Positions 34,145-43,160 of a stretch of 64,000 nucleotides of DNA are shown here, piece after piece (the first letter of the stretch is position 1; the number at the start of each line of letters is the position of its first letter). The stretch spans positions 1-64,000 of the forward strand of contig JAQYBD010000098.1 of assembly GCA_029338835.1 (NCBI GenBank), read 5' to 3'. The stretch is from Selenomonadaceae bacterium (GTDB lineage Bacteria > Bacillota > Negativicutes > Selenomonadales > Selenomonadaceae). The position numbers and the translations under genes were made by a program. The notes beneath the pieces are model-generated. The model ran no database searches, had not been told where the DNA came from, and was given only the letters and a program-made list of their open reading frames with translations.

Positions 34145-36340
34145 ATGAGCAAAAAAGAATCAGCCGGCGCAGATGCCGAACTTGATCTTCAAGCCATCTT
34201 GAAGAAAGCGGAAGCACAGACGGATTTCCCCGATGTGCCTTTCGACGAGTTCACACCGCCAACGTATGAGGAATGGAAGGAAAACTGTATTGCTCTCTTA
34301 AAAGGTGCGCCTTTTGACAAAAAGATGTACACCAAGACATATGAGGGCATCACATTTGACCCGATGTATTTCCGCAAGACAACGGAAGACATCCTGCCGC
34401 GTACGTCCTTCCCTGGCCTTACCGACTTCATGCGCGGTGCAAGGCCGAATGGCTACATCGATCTTCCCTGGGGCATCGCCCAGGCCTGCGATGAAACAAT
34501 GCCGGCAGAAAACAATGCCCTGCTGAAGCACGAAGTGAAAAACGGCTCGACGATCTATAATGTAAAGGTCGATGATGCCACGCTGCTCTGCGAGGATGTC
34601 CGCGAAGCCAAACACCCTGGAAAGAAGGGTGTAAGCCTCACGACACTTGCTGATATGCATACGCTTCTTGACGGGCTCAAGCTCGACAAATATCCGCTGT
34701 ACCTCTACGGCGGCAAAACGGCCTTGCCCCTGCTCGCCATGACAGCAGCCGCGTATAAGGCCTCTGGCGGCCATGTAGAAAAACTGCAGGGCTTTATCGG
34801 TGCCGATCCGATCGGCGAACTTGCCAGCCGCGGCACATCAGGCGTCGCGCTTGATGCCCTGTGGGATGACATGGCAGCCTGTGCCAAATGGGCACAGAAA
34901 CATGCCCCGGGCCTGCGCACCGTGATGGTAAAAAGCGATGTATACAGCAACGGCGGCGCCAATGATGTACAGGAAATGGCTTATACGCTGGCCACGGCCA
35001 CGACGTATCTGCGCGTCCTGATGGAACGCGGCCTGACCATTGACGAAGCTGCCTCCACGATCATGTTCACTTATTCCATGGGTGCAAACTTCTTCCTGCA
35101 GATTGCCAAGCTGCGTGCGGTCCGCCCGCTCTGGGCCCAGATCGTCAAGGCTTTCGGCGGCAGCACGGATGCACAGGTCATGCATATTCATGCCCGTCCG
35201 GCACTCTTCTTCAAGACGGTATACGATCCTTACGTCAACATGCTCCGCAATACGACGGAAATCTTCTCCGGCGTTGTCGGCGGCCTCGATTCCTTCGAGA
35301 ATGCAACATTCGATGAACCGATCCGCAAGGGCGATGAATTCTCCCGCCGCATTGCACGCAACGTGCAGATCATCCTGCAGGAAGAATTCGGCATGCTGCA
35401 GCCAATTGACCCGGCCGGCGGCTCCTGGGCAGTTGAAACGCTGACCAAGCAGATGAAAGAAAAGATCTGGAAGGCCTTCCAGGATGTCGAGGCACAGGGC
35501 GGCATTCTGCCTGCACTCCGTCAGGGAGAACCGCAGGCGGCGATCACGGCCATTCTGGAGAGCCGGTTCAAAAATTCCGAATTGCGCCGCGACCGCATTG
35601 TCGGCAACAACATGTATCCGAACATGACGGAAAAACGCCTGGATCCGCGTCCGGAAGATGAGGCCGCCATCCGCAAAGACCGCACGGCTGAAGTTCAGGA
35701 ATACCTCAGCGATATCGACACCGAGCATAAAGATAAATGTCTGGATGATCTCCAGCAGGCTTCGGTGGATGACCGCGTAGAAAAGGCCATTGCTGCCGCT
35801 TCTGCCGGCGCCACGCTGACAGAACTCGCCGCCAGCTCCAAAGCCGGCCAGCCCGAGACTGTCGCTCCCATCACGGCACATCGCTGGAGCGAGCGCTTTG
35901 AAAAATTGCGCCGCCGCACGGAGGATTACAAGGAAGCCCATCAGGACAATGTCAAGATTTTCCTTGCTAACATGGGCCCGATTCCGCAGCATAAGGCACG
36001 TGCCGACTTCACGACTGGTTTCCTGCAGGTCGGTGCCTTCGAGGTACTTGGCAACGACGGCTTTAAAACGCCGGAGGAAGCAGCAAAAGCAGCAGCAGAA
36101 TCTCATGCCGATGCCGTTGTCATCTGCTCGACGGATGCCACGTATCCGGAAATCGTGCCGCAGCTCGCACCGCTTCTCCACAAGGCACTGCCTGAAGCCC
36201 GCGTTTTCCTCGCCGGTGCAGCACCGAAAGATCTGCTTGAGACCTACAAAGAGGCCGGAATTGATGACTATATTTCGGTGCGGGCAAATTGTTACAATAT
36301 TCTCCTCTCCTTGCAGAAAAAGAAAGGAATGATGGAATAA
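34145..36340 (+). CDS. mutA: Methylmalonyl-CoA mutase, small (non-catalytic) subunit
   Basis: A 731-residue mutase subunit that pairs with MutB to interconvert succinyl-CoA and (R)-methylmalonyl-CoA in propionate formation. It has the TIM-barrel mutase domain and a C-terminal cobalamin-domain fold, but the cobalamin motif DxHxxG is replaced ([18 protein letters not shown]), as in other small subunits. The start ATG at 34145 has GAGGAGG shortly upstream. The frame is by chance open back to 33839 through the terminator hairpins, but this part has no coding character. The stop overlaps the mutB start (TAATG). Confidence 0.95.
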   Translation: MSKKESAGADAELDLQAILKKAEAQTDFPDVPFDEFTPPTYEEWKENCIALLKGAPFDKKMYTKTYEGITFDPMYFRKTTEDILPRTSFPGLTDFMRGARPNGYIDLPWGIAQACDETMPAENNALLKHEVKNGSTIYNVKVDDATLLCEDVREAKHPGKKGVSLTTLADMHTLLDGLKLDKYPLYLYGGKTALPLLAMTAAAYKASGGHVEKLQGFIGADPIGELASRGTSGVALDALWDDMAACAKWAQKHAPGLRTVMVKSDVYSNGGANDVQEMAYTLATATTYLRVLMERGLTIDEAASTIMFTYSMGANFFLQIAKLRAVRPLWAQIVKAFGGSTDAQVMHIHARPALFFKTVYDPYVNMLRNTTEIFSGVVGGLDSFENATFDEPIRKGDEFSRRIARNVQIILQEEFGMLQPIDPAGGSWAVETLTKQMKEKIWKAFQDVEAQGGILPALRQGEPQAAITAILESRFKNSELRRDRIVGNNMYPNMTEKRLDPRPEDEAAIRKDRTAEVQEYLSDIDTEHKDKCLDDLQQASVDDRVEKAIAAASAGATLTELAASSKAGQPETVAPITAHRWSERFEKLRRRTEDYKEAHQDNVKIFLANMGPIPQHKARADFTTGFLQVGAFEVLGNDGFKTPEEAAKAAAESHADAVVICSTDATYPEIVPQLAPLLHKALPEARVFLAGAAPKDLLETYKEAGIDDYISVRANCYNILLSLQKKKGMME

Positions 36341-38538
36341 TGGCTGCAGAATATCCTGATTTCGCCCATATGCCGCTTGCCTCCCAGCCGGAACACACAG
36401 AAGCGGAATGGAAAGCCCTGCTGGAAAAAACCGTGGGCAAACATTACGATGAACTGACTCAGCGCACGATGGAACACATTCCCATCAAGCCCTTCTATAA
36501 TCACGACGAATACGACCACATGAATCATCTGGATTTCGCCAGCGGCATTCCGCCCTGCCTGCGCGGACCGTATTCAACCATGTACGTCTTCCGTCCCTGG
36601 ACGGTACGTCAGTACGCCGGCTTCTCCACAGCCGAAGAATCCAACGCTTTCTACCGCCGCAACCTGGCTGCCGGCCAGAAAGGTCTTTCGATCGCATTCG
36701 ACCTGCCGACGCATCGCGGTTACGATGCCGATAACCCGCGTGTACTCGGCGACGTCGGCAAGGCTGGCGTTTCGGTCTGCTCCATGCTCGACATGAACAT
36801 CCTGTTCTCCGGCATTCCGCTCGACCAGATGTCCGTCTCCATGACCATGAACGGCGCCGTTCTGCCGATTCTCGCATTCTTCATCCAGTCCGGTGTTGAA
36901 CAGGGCGTCGATAAGAAGATCCTTTCCGGTACGATCCAGAATGATATCCTCAAGGAATTCATGGTCCGCAACACGTACATTTATCCGCCAGATATGTCGA
37001 TGCGCATCATCGGTGATATCTTCGAATACACGACGAAATACATGCCGAAATTCAACAGCATCTCGATTTCCGGCTATCATATGCAGGAAGCCGGTGCTAC
37101 GGCAGATATCGAACTCGGCTACACGCTGGCTGACGGCCTTGAGTACCTGCGCACCGGTATCAAAGCCGGACTGGAAGTCGATGCCTTCGCTAAGCGCCTT
37201 TCCTTCTTCTGGGCCATCGGCAAGAACTACTTCATGGAAGTCGCCAAAATGCGTGCCGCACGTGTACTCTGGGCCAAGATCGTCAAATCCTTCGGCGCCA
37301 AGAACCCGAAATCCATGGCACTGCGCACGCACTGCCAGACGTCCGGCTGGTCGCTTACAGCTCAGGATCCTTTTAACAACATCGCCCGCACCTGTATGGA
37401 AGCCATGGGCGCAGCACTCGGCCATACGCAGAGCCTGCATACGAACGCACTCGATGAAGCCATCGCCCTGCCGACCGATTTCTCGGCCCGCATCGCCCGC
37501 AATACGCAGCTCTACATTCAGGATGAGACGCGCGTCTGCAAGATCATCGATCCATGGGGCGGCTCCTACTACGTCGAAGCCCTCACGAACGAGATCATCC
37601 GCCGTGCCTGGGCTCATATCCAGGAAGTCGAATCCCTCGGCGGCATGGCCAAAGCTATTCCGACCGGCCTGCCGAAAATGCGTATCGAAGAAGCCGCTGC
37701 ACGCCGTCAGGCAAGAATCGACTCCGGCAACGAGACGATCGTCGGCCTCAACAAATACCGTCTGGAGAAGGAAGATCCTCTGGAAATTCTCTCCATCGAT
37801 AACACGGCCGTCCGCAATGCACAGATTGCCCGCCTCGAAAAACTGCGCCGCGAACGCAATGACGATGATGTACGCCGTGCCCTCGAGGCAATCACCAAGG
37901 CAGCTGAAAGCCGCGAAAACGGCAACCTGCTCGAATGTGCTGTAGAAGCCGCCCGCGTCCGCTGCTCGCTCGGTGAAATTTCCGATGCAGTTGAAAAGGT
38001 ATCGGGGCGTTATCAGGCTGTCATTCACACGATTTCCGGCGTCTACTCCTCCGAATTCACGGATAAGACCGAGCTTGAAAAAGCCCGTGCCCGCGCCGAT
38101 CAGTTCGAGGAACTCACCGGCCGCCGCCCGCGTATCTTTGTCGCCAAGATGGGCCAGGATGGACACGACCGCGGCCAGAAAGTCATCGCCTCCTCCTTCG
38201 CCGATATGGGCTGGGACGTCGATGTCGGACCACTGTTCCAGACGCCGGAAGAAACGGCTCAGGATGCTGTGGATAACGATGTCCATATCGTCGGTTTCAG
38301 TTCGCTCGCAGCCGGCCACAAGACGCTGCTGCCTCAGCTGGTCGAAGACCTCAAGAAACTCGGACGCGAGGATATCATGGTCTGCATCGGCGGCGTCATT
38401 CCGGTACAGGATTACGACTTCCTGTACAAACACGGTGCTGTCGCCATCTTTGCACCTGGCACGAATATTCCGGAAGCAGGCATCAAACTGCTTGACCTCC
38501 TGATCGATAAAGCAAAACAGGAGATCGCTGCTTCTTAA
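36340..38538 (+). CDS. mutB: Methylmalonyl-CoA mutase, large catalytic subunit
   Basis: A 732-residue catalytic subunit. The substrate barrel includes [20 protein letters not shown] and [19 protein letters not shown], and the C-terminal cobalamin domain has the axial-ligand motif DGHDRG (H609) and [16 protein letters not shown]. It carries out the adenosylcobalamin-dependent carbon-skeleton rearrangement, heterodimerising with MutA. The start ATG shares its first base with the mutA stop, so translation is coupled. In this organism it probably runs from succinyl-CoA towards propionate. Confidence 0.97.
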   Translation: MAAEYPDFAHMPLASQPEHTEAEWKALLEKTVGKHYDELTQRTMEHIPIKPFYNHDEYDHMNHLDFASGIPPCLRGPYSTMYVFRPWTVRQYAGFSTAEESNAFYRRNLAAGQKGLSIAFDLPTHRGYDADNPRVLGDVGKAGVSVCSMLDMNILFSGIPLDQMSVSMTMNGAVLPILAFFIQSGVEQGVDKKILSGTIQNDILKEFMVRNTYIYPPDMSMRIIGDIFEYTTKYMPKFNSISISGYHMQEAGATADIELGYTLADGLEYLRTGIKAGLEVDAFAKRLSFFWAIGKNYFMEVAKMRAARVLWAKIVKSFGAKNPKSMALRTHCQTSGWSLTAQDPFNNIARTCMEAMGAALGHTQSLHTNALDEAIALPTDFSARIARNTQLYIQDETRVCKIIDPWGGSYYVEALTNEIIRRAWAHIQEVESLGGMAKAIPTGLPKMRIEEAAARRQARIDSGNETIVGLNKYRLEKEDPLEILSIDNTAVRNAQIARLEKLRRERNDDDVRRALEAITKAAESRENGNLLECAVEAARVRCSLGEISDAVEKVSGRYQAVIHTISGVYSSEFTDKTELEKARARADQFEELTGRRPRIFVAKMGQDGHDRGQKVIASSFADMGWDVDVGPLFQTPEETAQDAVDNDVHIVGFSSLAAGHKTLLPQLVEDLKKLGREDIMVCIGGVIPVQDYDFLYKHGAVAIFAPGTNIPEAGIKLLDLLIDKAKQEIAAS

Positions 38539-38599
38539 GACAAGAAATGCATCAGATCGATTACCGGACTTTATATGCTGGCAGAAAGGAGGCATAAAC

Positions 38600-39808
38600 T
38601 TGGCTGAGAAATATACGGTTTCGCGCCCCAGCTGGGCACCGGATCCTGATGATCACCACCATCACTACGATCCCAATTTTGCCTGCGGTGTCATGAGCGG
38701 CATTGACAATGTCAAAGACGCAGCCGGCGGCAATCTGAATCCCGGCCTGAAAGACGGGACCATGCACCTCAAACGGCGTCTGGTTCCGACTGAAGATGAC
38801 TATGTGAAAGGTGTTCTTGCCGGCGACAGGATGATGCTCTCCCGGGCTATCACCCTGATTGAAAGCAACAGTCCGCGCCATTTTCCCCTGGCTCAGCGCG
38901 TCCTCCAGCGCCTGCTCCCCTATACGGGGCATGCACTGCGCATCGGCATCACTGGCGTACCGGGTGCCGGCAAAAGTACCATGATCGAGGCGCTCGGCAA
39001 TATGCTCTGTGATGACGGGCACCGCGTTGCCATCCTGACCGTAGATCCCACGAGTACGGTTACGAGAGGATCCATACTGGGTGATAAAACCCGCATGGGA
39101 ACCCTTTCCCGCCGCAAGGAAGCCTATATAAGGCCTTCGCCTGCCGGCGGCACACTGGGTGGCGTGGCGCGCAAAAGCCGTGAAACCATGCTGCTCTGCG
39201 AGGCAGCCGGTTATGACACGCTGCTCATTGAAACCGTGGGTGTCGGACAGAGTGAAACCACGGTGCGCTCCATGGTTGACTTTTTCATGCTGGTCGTACT
39301 GACCGGTGCCGGCGATGAACTGCAGGGCATCAAGAAAGGCATCATGGAACTTGCTGATGCTATTGTCGTCAACAAGGCCGACGGTGACAATCTCCTGCGC
39401 GCCAAAGTGGCCCGCGGAGAATTTGAACGCATGCTGGAATTCATCCAGCCGGCAACACCGGGCTGGGCCACGCATGCCTACATGGTTTCCGCGGTCAAGC
39501 ATACCGGTCTCAAAGAACTCTGGCAGGTCATCCAGGCGTTTGCCCAGAAGACAAAAAAAGACGGCGTTTTTGACAAGCGCCGTCATGGCCAGCTCATCGA
39601 CTGGATGCAGAGCATGATCGACGAACATCTGCATAATCTCTTTTTTGACGATCCCGTCATCAAGGGACGCATGCCAGAGGTTCGCGATGCCATCCTGCAG
39701 GGCGCTATTTCACCGACGCAGGCCGTGGCAGAACTCATCAGCATCTTCGATGTCCAGCGTGCCGCACAGCGGCAGGTTGATTTGTTACACCCCAGAAAGG
39801 AAGATTGA
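38600..39808 (+). CDS. meaB: MeaB/ArgK-family GTPase, mutase chaperone
   Basis: A 402-residue G3E P-loop GTPase that loads and protects adenosylcobalamin on methylmalonyl-CoA mutase. Walker A is GVPGAGKST (119-127); TVDPTSTVTRGSILGDKTRM, ETVGVGQSE and VVNKADGDN are the other nucleotide-binding motifs. The start is TTG with AAAGGAGG 7 bases upstream. About 65 residues precede the usual start of the family and include a His/Asp cluster (DDHHHHYD, residues 17-24), an unusual feature. It follows mutB by 61 bases in the same operon. Confidence 0.94.
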   Translation: MAEKYTVSRPSWAPDPDDHHHHYDPNFACGVMSGIDNVKDAAGGNLNPGLKDGTMHLKRRLVPTEDDYVKGVLAGDRMMLSRAITLIESNSPRHFPLAQRVLQRLLPYTGHALRIGITGVPGAGKSTMIEALGNMLCDDGHRVAILTVDPTSTVTRGSILGDKTRMGTLSRRKEAYIRPSPAGGTLGGVARKSRETMLLCEAAGYDTLLIETVGVGQSETTVRSMVDFFMLVVLTGAGDELQGIKKGIMELADAIVVNKADGDNLLRAKVARGEFERMLEFIQPATPGWATHAYMVSAVKHTGLKELWQVIQAFAQKTKKDGVFDKRRHGQLIDWMQSMIDEHLHNLFFDDPVIKGRMPEVRDAILQGAISPTQAVAELISIFDVQRAAQRQVDLLHPRKED

Positions 39809-39810
39809 TA

Positions 39811-40344
39811 ATGTTCCTGAAAAAAATCAGTGTCTCAGGCGGAGATCCCCGCGAATTACAGGCCGTTTTTTCTGACGTTCCCGGCATTGTGGATTCCTTT
39901 GTCGGCACGATACAGACCGATGAGGAGTGCGTCCAGGGCCTCGCCCTGCATTTCGACCCCAAGCGGATTGATCTCTCCATGATCCTCGATCTCTTATTCG
40001 CTGTCGTCGATCCTCACCTGCCCGATGGACAGGGCGACTGGCGCGGTCCGGCATACCGGGCTGGCGTCTGGTATGAAGATGAGGAAGATCTGCCGCAGCT
40101 GGAACTTTATATGAACTTCCTGCGCAATCGGGGAAAAAGCCCTGCTGCAACGAATGCCAAGCTCACGATCAATGATCCGAACACGACTAAAAAAGTGCAG
40201 CATTGCTATGCCGGCATTCACCGGCAGAACAGCTTTACAGCAGCGCCGCCTATGGATCAGCATTATTACAAAACCCACGATACATCTGATGCTTATATTG
40301 ATTTCGATAAGCTTCGTGCTTATGTGAAATACAGCTGGGAATAA
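39811..40344 (+). CDS. MsrA-fold protein lacking the catalytic cysteine
   Basis: A 177-residue protein that aligns along its length with peptide-methionine (S)-S-oxide reductase MsrA. Examples are LQAVFSDVPGIVDSFVGT, LALHFDPKRIDLSMILDLLFAVVDPH and DGQGDWRGPAYRAGV, which keeps the family QGxDxGxxYR pattern. The catalytic GCFWG is replaced by GDPRE, with aspartate (D12) at the cysteine position and Arg at the Trp; the GYAGG motif is lost too. It therefore should not reduce methionine sulfoxide by the known mechanism. It is the last gene of the mutase operon (ATG three bases after the meaB stop), where an epimerase might be expected. I infer a structural or accessory role; function unknown. Confidence 0.8.
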   Translation: MFLKKISVSGGDPRELQAVFSDVPGIVDSFVGTIQTDEECVQGLALHFDPKRIDLSMILDLLFAVVDPHLPDGQGDWRGPAYRAGVWYEDEEDLPQLELYMNFLRNRGKSPAATNAKLTINDPNTTKKVQHCYAGIHRQNSFTAAPPMDQHYYKTHDTSDAYIDFDKLRAYVKYSWE

Positions 40345-40380
40345 TATCCGGCACACTCTCCAATAAAACAACACAACAGG

Positions 40381-40414
40381 AAAAGACCTCCGATCATCGT
40401 CGGAGGTCTTTTTC
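40381..40414. terminator. Bidirectional terminator ending the mutase operon
   Basis: A perfect 9-base stem GACCTCCGA/TCGGAGGTC (40385-40393 with 40400-40408) is preceded by AAAA and followed by TTTTT. It lies 40 bases past the MsrA-like gene and could also stop transcripts from the opposite direction. Confidence 0.88.
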
Positions 40415-40461
40415 TGTTCCTTCCTGATTCAAGATACGATATTGCCAGATTGGCGGAATCT

Positions 40462-40498
40462 GCAATAACCTGCTGCTCTGGAAGCAGCAGGTTATTGC
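40462..40498. other. Perfect 16-base-pair hairpin of unknown role
   Basis: GCAATAACCTGCTGCT (40462-40477) and its exact complement (40483-40498) enclose the loop CTGGA; GGAAT and ATTCC flanks extend the pairing. It lies between two convergent genes, has no T tract on either side, and sits about 55 bases beyond the terminator at 40381-40414. It could be a transcript end, a small RNA or a mobile-element remnant. Confidence 0.6.
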
Positions 40499-40627
40499 GC
40501 AAAATTCCGGCACAGATGACAAAATCTGCCCTTTCCTTTCTGCCAGAAGGCGTCATCAGACTTCTTCCTGAAAATTCCTGACACGAGACAAAGCTCATGC
40601 CAGGGGGTATAAAAGAATCCGTGATTT

Positions 40628-41920
40628 TTATTTTCGCAGGCTGCGCCAGAGCCAGATGAAAAGCGCAGCTGCCAGCAGCAAAGCCAGCACATGCCAGAAA
40701 CCGCCGTAAATCGGCAGGACCAGGAAGGCCATGGCACCAATTACAACAAGCCAGGTTTCCCGGCGCAGCGAAGCATGACGTGCCTGTACCACATCTTTAG
40801 CCGCGCGCATGACTTGCGCCTTCTGGCGGCTGATAAAGACACCGATGCCTGTCACGACTGCACCAACGGAGATCAGGATCAGGACCACCCAGAGGATTTT
40901 TTCAATCATGAGATCGTGACTGTGAATGTGCAGGTTGATCCAGAACGGAATGAACTGCATCCAGGCAGGTGCCGGATAATAGGCGACCGATGAAGCACCG
41001 TCTTTTGCCAGAAAGGCTTTTTCGCCGAGCATGAAGTTCGTCGGCTGCGCCGGAACATCTGCCACCGAGAAGGTATAGGCCGGAAGGTCTTTATTTGGCA
41101 TATCCATGCTGATAACCAGACGATCTGGGAAAAATGCCTGAGCTTTTTCAAGCGCCGCCATCGGGGAAATTGCCGCCTGAGAATCCTGCAGGACAAGGGC
41201 TGCCTTTGCCTGTGCGGCTGCCGTCTTATCATACTGCATGCTGCCGCGCGCATAGAGATCGATCGCAATGCCGCTCATGCAGAGCGCGAACAGCCAGGCT
41301 GCTGCAACGAGAGAAAGTATTTTATGCCAGTCTGACCACCACAGGCGCTTTGTCCGCCGCCGTACCGTACCGAAAGCAAAAGCTTTCATCATCGGGAAAT
41401 AAAGATACAGGCCGCTGAAAAGCGAAACGATCGAAAGGAAGCACATGAGGATCAGGATATTGCGTCCTGTGGAGCCCGTGCCGAGAGAGACATGCAGATT
41501 GTGCATGGTATGCAGGAAAGCTTCAACAGCAGGATAGCGGTAGACGCGCGTCGTCCGGTCAAATAAGGTGTGTTCACGCACATCGTACATGATCTGCTCG
41601 CCGCCCATGCGCATATGTGCGCGGGCTGCCCGCTCATTCTTATTTTTCACGCGGAAATAGAGTGTGCCGTCCGACGGATCCGGCGTCACGCTCAGAAGTT
41701 CCTTGTCCGGGTAATTGTGCTGCAGCGCGTCAAGGCCTTCGTCCAGCGATGACCAGATCTCATTTACGGCCATCGGTGCCGAAGGTGCCGGCAGATTAAT
41801 CGTATTCCATGAGCGGATTTCCTGCCGGAACATGAGCGGCAGTCCGGTCAGGATCAGCAGCAGCAAGAATACGGTGCAGATCACGCTGGTCCAGCGATGC
41901 AGACGGATCATAATTTTCAT
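40628..41920 (-). CDS. PepSY-associated transmembrane protein
   Basis: A 430-residue membrane protein of the PepSY_TM family. The first membrane segment follows MKIMIRLHRWTSVICTVFLLLLIL, with further segments at ILILMCFLSIVSLFSGLYLYF, ILSLVAAAWLFALCMSGIAI, KILWVVLILISVGAVV and WLVVIGAMAFLVLPIYGGF. Large extracytoplasmic loops lie between them. Relatives include iron-uptake-associated reductase-like proteins (YcjX/PiuB type), often regulated by iron, but no Fur site was recognised. The ATG at 41920 has GGAGGG 10 bases upstream. The gene is divergent from the recombinase. Confidence 0.82.
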   Translation of the reverse strand: MKIMIRLHRWTSVICTVFLLLLILTGLPLMFRQEIRSWNTINLPAPSAPMAVNEIWSSLDEGLDALQHNYPDKELLSVTPDPSDGTLYFRVKNKNERAARAHMRMGGEQIMYDVREHTLFDRTTRVYRYPAVEAFLHTMHNLHVSLGTGSTGRNILILMCFLSIVSLFSGLYLYFPMMKAFAFGTVRRRTKRLWWSDWHKILSLVAAAWLFALCMSGIAIDLYARGSMQYDKTAAAQAKAALVLQDSQAAISPMAALEKAQAFFPDRLVISMDMPNKDLPAYTFSVADVPAQPTNFMLGEKAFLAKDGASSVAYYPAPAWMQFIPFWINLHIHSHDLMIEKILWVVLILISVGAVVTGIGVFISRQKAQVMRAAKDVVQARHASLRRETWLVVIGAMAFLVLPIYGGFWHVLALLLAAALFIWLWRSLRK

Positions 41921-41980
41921 GGAGCAATTTCCCTCCTGTACAATAAAATAATGGGTATCGGCACAGCCATGGCCCATAAG

Positions 41981-42010
41981 TTGCCTCAGCTGTTACAGAT
42001 GATCTATAAT
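41981..42010 (+). promoter_or_regulatory. Promoter of the tyrosine recombinase gene
   Basis: TTGCCT (41981-41986) and TATAAT (42005-42010) are separated by 18 bases and lie about 25 bases before the GTG start codon. Confidence 0.65.
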
Positions 42011-42033
42011 GAAGATATGACGAAAAGGAACGG

Positions 42034-43026
42034 GTGAATGACATGCATACAGACGATCATTTTATGCTGATTCGCAATCAGCGCATCGAGAGCAACGAAC
42101 GCCTCTCAGAAAAAGCCAAGCAGCGCCTCAGCAAATCGAAAGCCGACAATACACTCAAGGCCTATCGAGCCGACTGGCGCGATTTTGCCGAGTGGTGTGC
42201 CTACCATGATGAGCGGGATCTGCCGGCTGCGCCTGAGACAATTGTCAACTATCTCAACGATCTGGCGGATGCGGCCAAAGCCAACACGGTGGCGCGGCGC
42301 GTCACGGCCATCTCGGAAAACCATGTGGCCGCAGGCTACCAGGGGGAACGCAATCCCGCCAAGAGCAGCCTCGTCCGTGCAGCAATGGAAGCCATCCGCC
42401 GCGAAAAAGGAACGTTCCAGCAGGGCAAGACGCCAATCCTGCTCGAGACACTCCATGTCCTTGCAGCCTGTTTTGACGATGACATCGTCTCGCTGCGCGA
42501 CCGTGCGCTGATTTTCCTGGGGTTTGCCGGAGCTTTCCGACGCTCCGAACTCGTGGCCATCCAGATCGAGCATTTGACGCTCACGACCGAAGGACTCATG
42601 ATCCTCGTACCGCAGTCCAAGAGCGATCAGCTTGGCCGCGGTTCAACGATTGCCGTCCCCTATGCTCCTGACCCCTCCATCTGTGCCGTACGCGCCGTAC
42701 AGGAATGGCTCGCGGCCGCCAATATCCACCGCGGGCCACTCTTCCGCCCGTTCACGCGCGCCCATACGCTGCGCGACAGCCAGCTTTCCGATAAATCCGT
42801 CGCGCTCATCATCAAGAAGTACGCAAAGCTCGCGGGCTTCAATCCTGATACTTTCGCCGGCCACAGCCTGCGCCGCGGCTTTGCCACGAGTGCAGCCCAG
42901 CACGATGTCGACGCACTGACCATCATGCGCCAGACGCGTCACCATTCGGAAAAAATGGTCCACCGTTACATCGAGCAGGGCAACATCTTCAAAGAGAACC
43001 CCCTCAACAAAATGTACAAGAAATAA
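42034..43026 (+). CDS. Tyrosine recombinase/integrase, stand-alone
   Basis: A 330-residue site-specific tyrosine recombinase. The N-terminal SAM-like DNA-binding domain (NTLKAYRADWRDFAEWC) is followed by a catalytic domain with the arginine in GFAGAFRRSELVA, GHSLRRGFAT (HxxR), TRHHSEKMV and the nucleophile in VHRYIEQG. It resembles Xer/phage-integrase relatives but is not clearly XerC or XerD. The start may be GTG at 42034 or ATG at 42043; an AAGGA site is too close to one and too far from the other. No att site, direct repeat or phage genes were seen around it. Confidence 0.85.
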   Translation: MNDMHTDDHFMLIRNQRIESNERLSEKAKQRLSKSKADNTLKAYRADWRDFAEWCAYHDERDLPAAPETIVNYLNDLADAAKANTVARRVTAISENHVAAGYQGERNPAKSSLVRAAMEAIRREKGTFQQGKTPILLETLHVLAACFDDDIVSLRDRALIFLGFAGAFRRSELVAIQIEHLTLTTEGLMILVPQSKSDQLGRGSTIAVPYAPDPSICAVRAVQEWLAAANIHRGPLFRPFTRAHTLRDSQLSDKSVALIIKKYAKLAGFNPDTFAGHSLRRGFATSAAQHDVDALTIMRQTRHHSEKMVHRYIEQGNIFKENPLNKMYKK

Positions 43027-43083
43027 TGGTGTGCCGACTGCATTGTCATCTGCGAGGACATCTTCCCCAGAGGGAAGGATGAA

Positions 43084-43122
43084 AACGGGGCTGCCGCATC
43101 GATTGATGCGGACAGCCCCGTT
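43084..43122. terminator. Terminator between the recombinase and pnp
   Basis: The stem AACGGGGCTG/CAGCCCCGTT is extended inward by CCGCATC/GATGCGG with one bulged base. On the minus strand it is followed by TTTTCATCC, 38 bases after the pnp stop. It may also end the recombinase transcript, though the plus-strand T tract is poor. Confidence 0.75.
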
Positions 43123-43160
43123 CTTGATGCCAGCGACGGCCATGCGTACCGACGCGTTTT

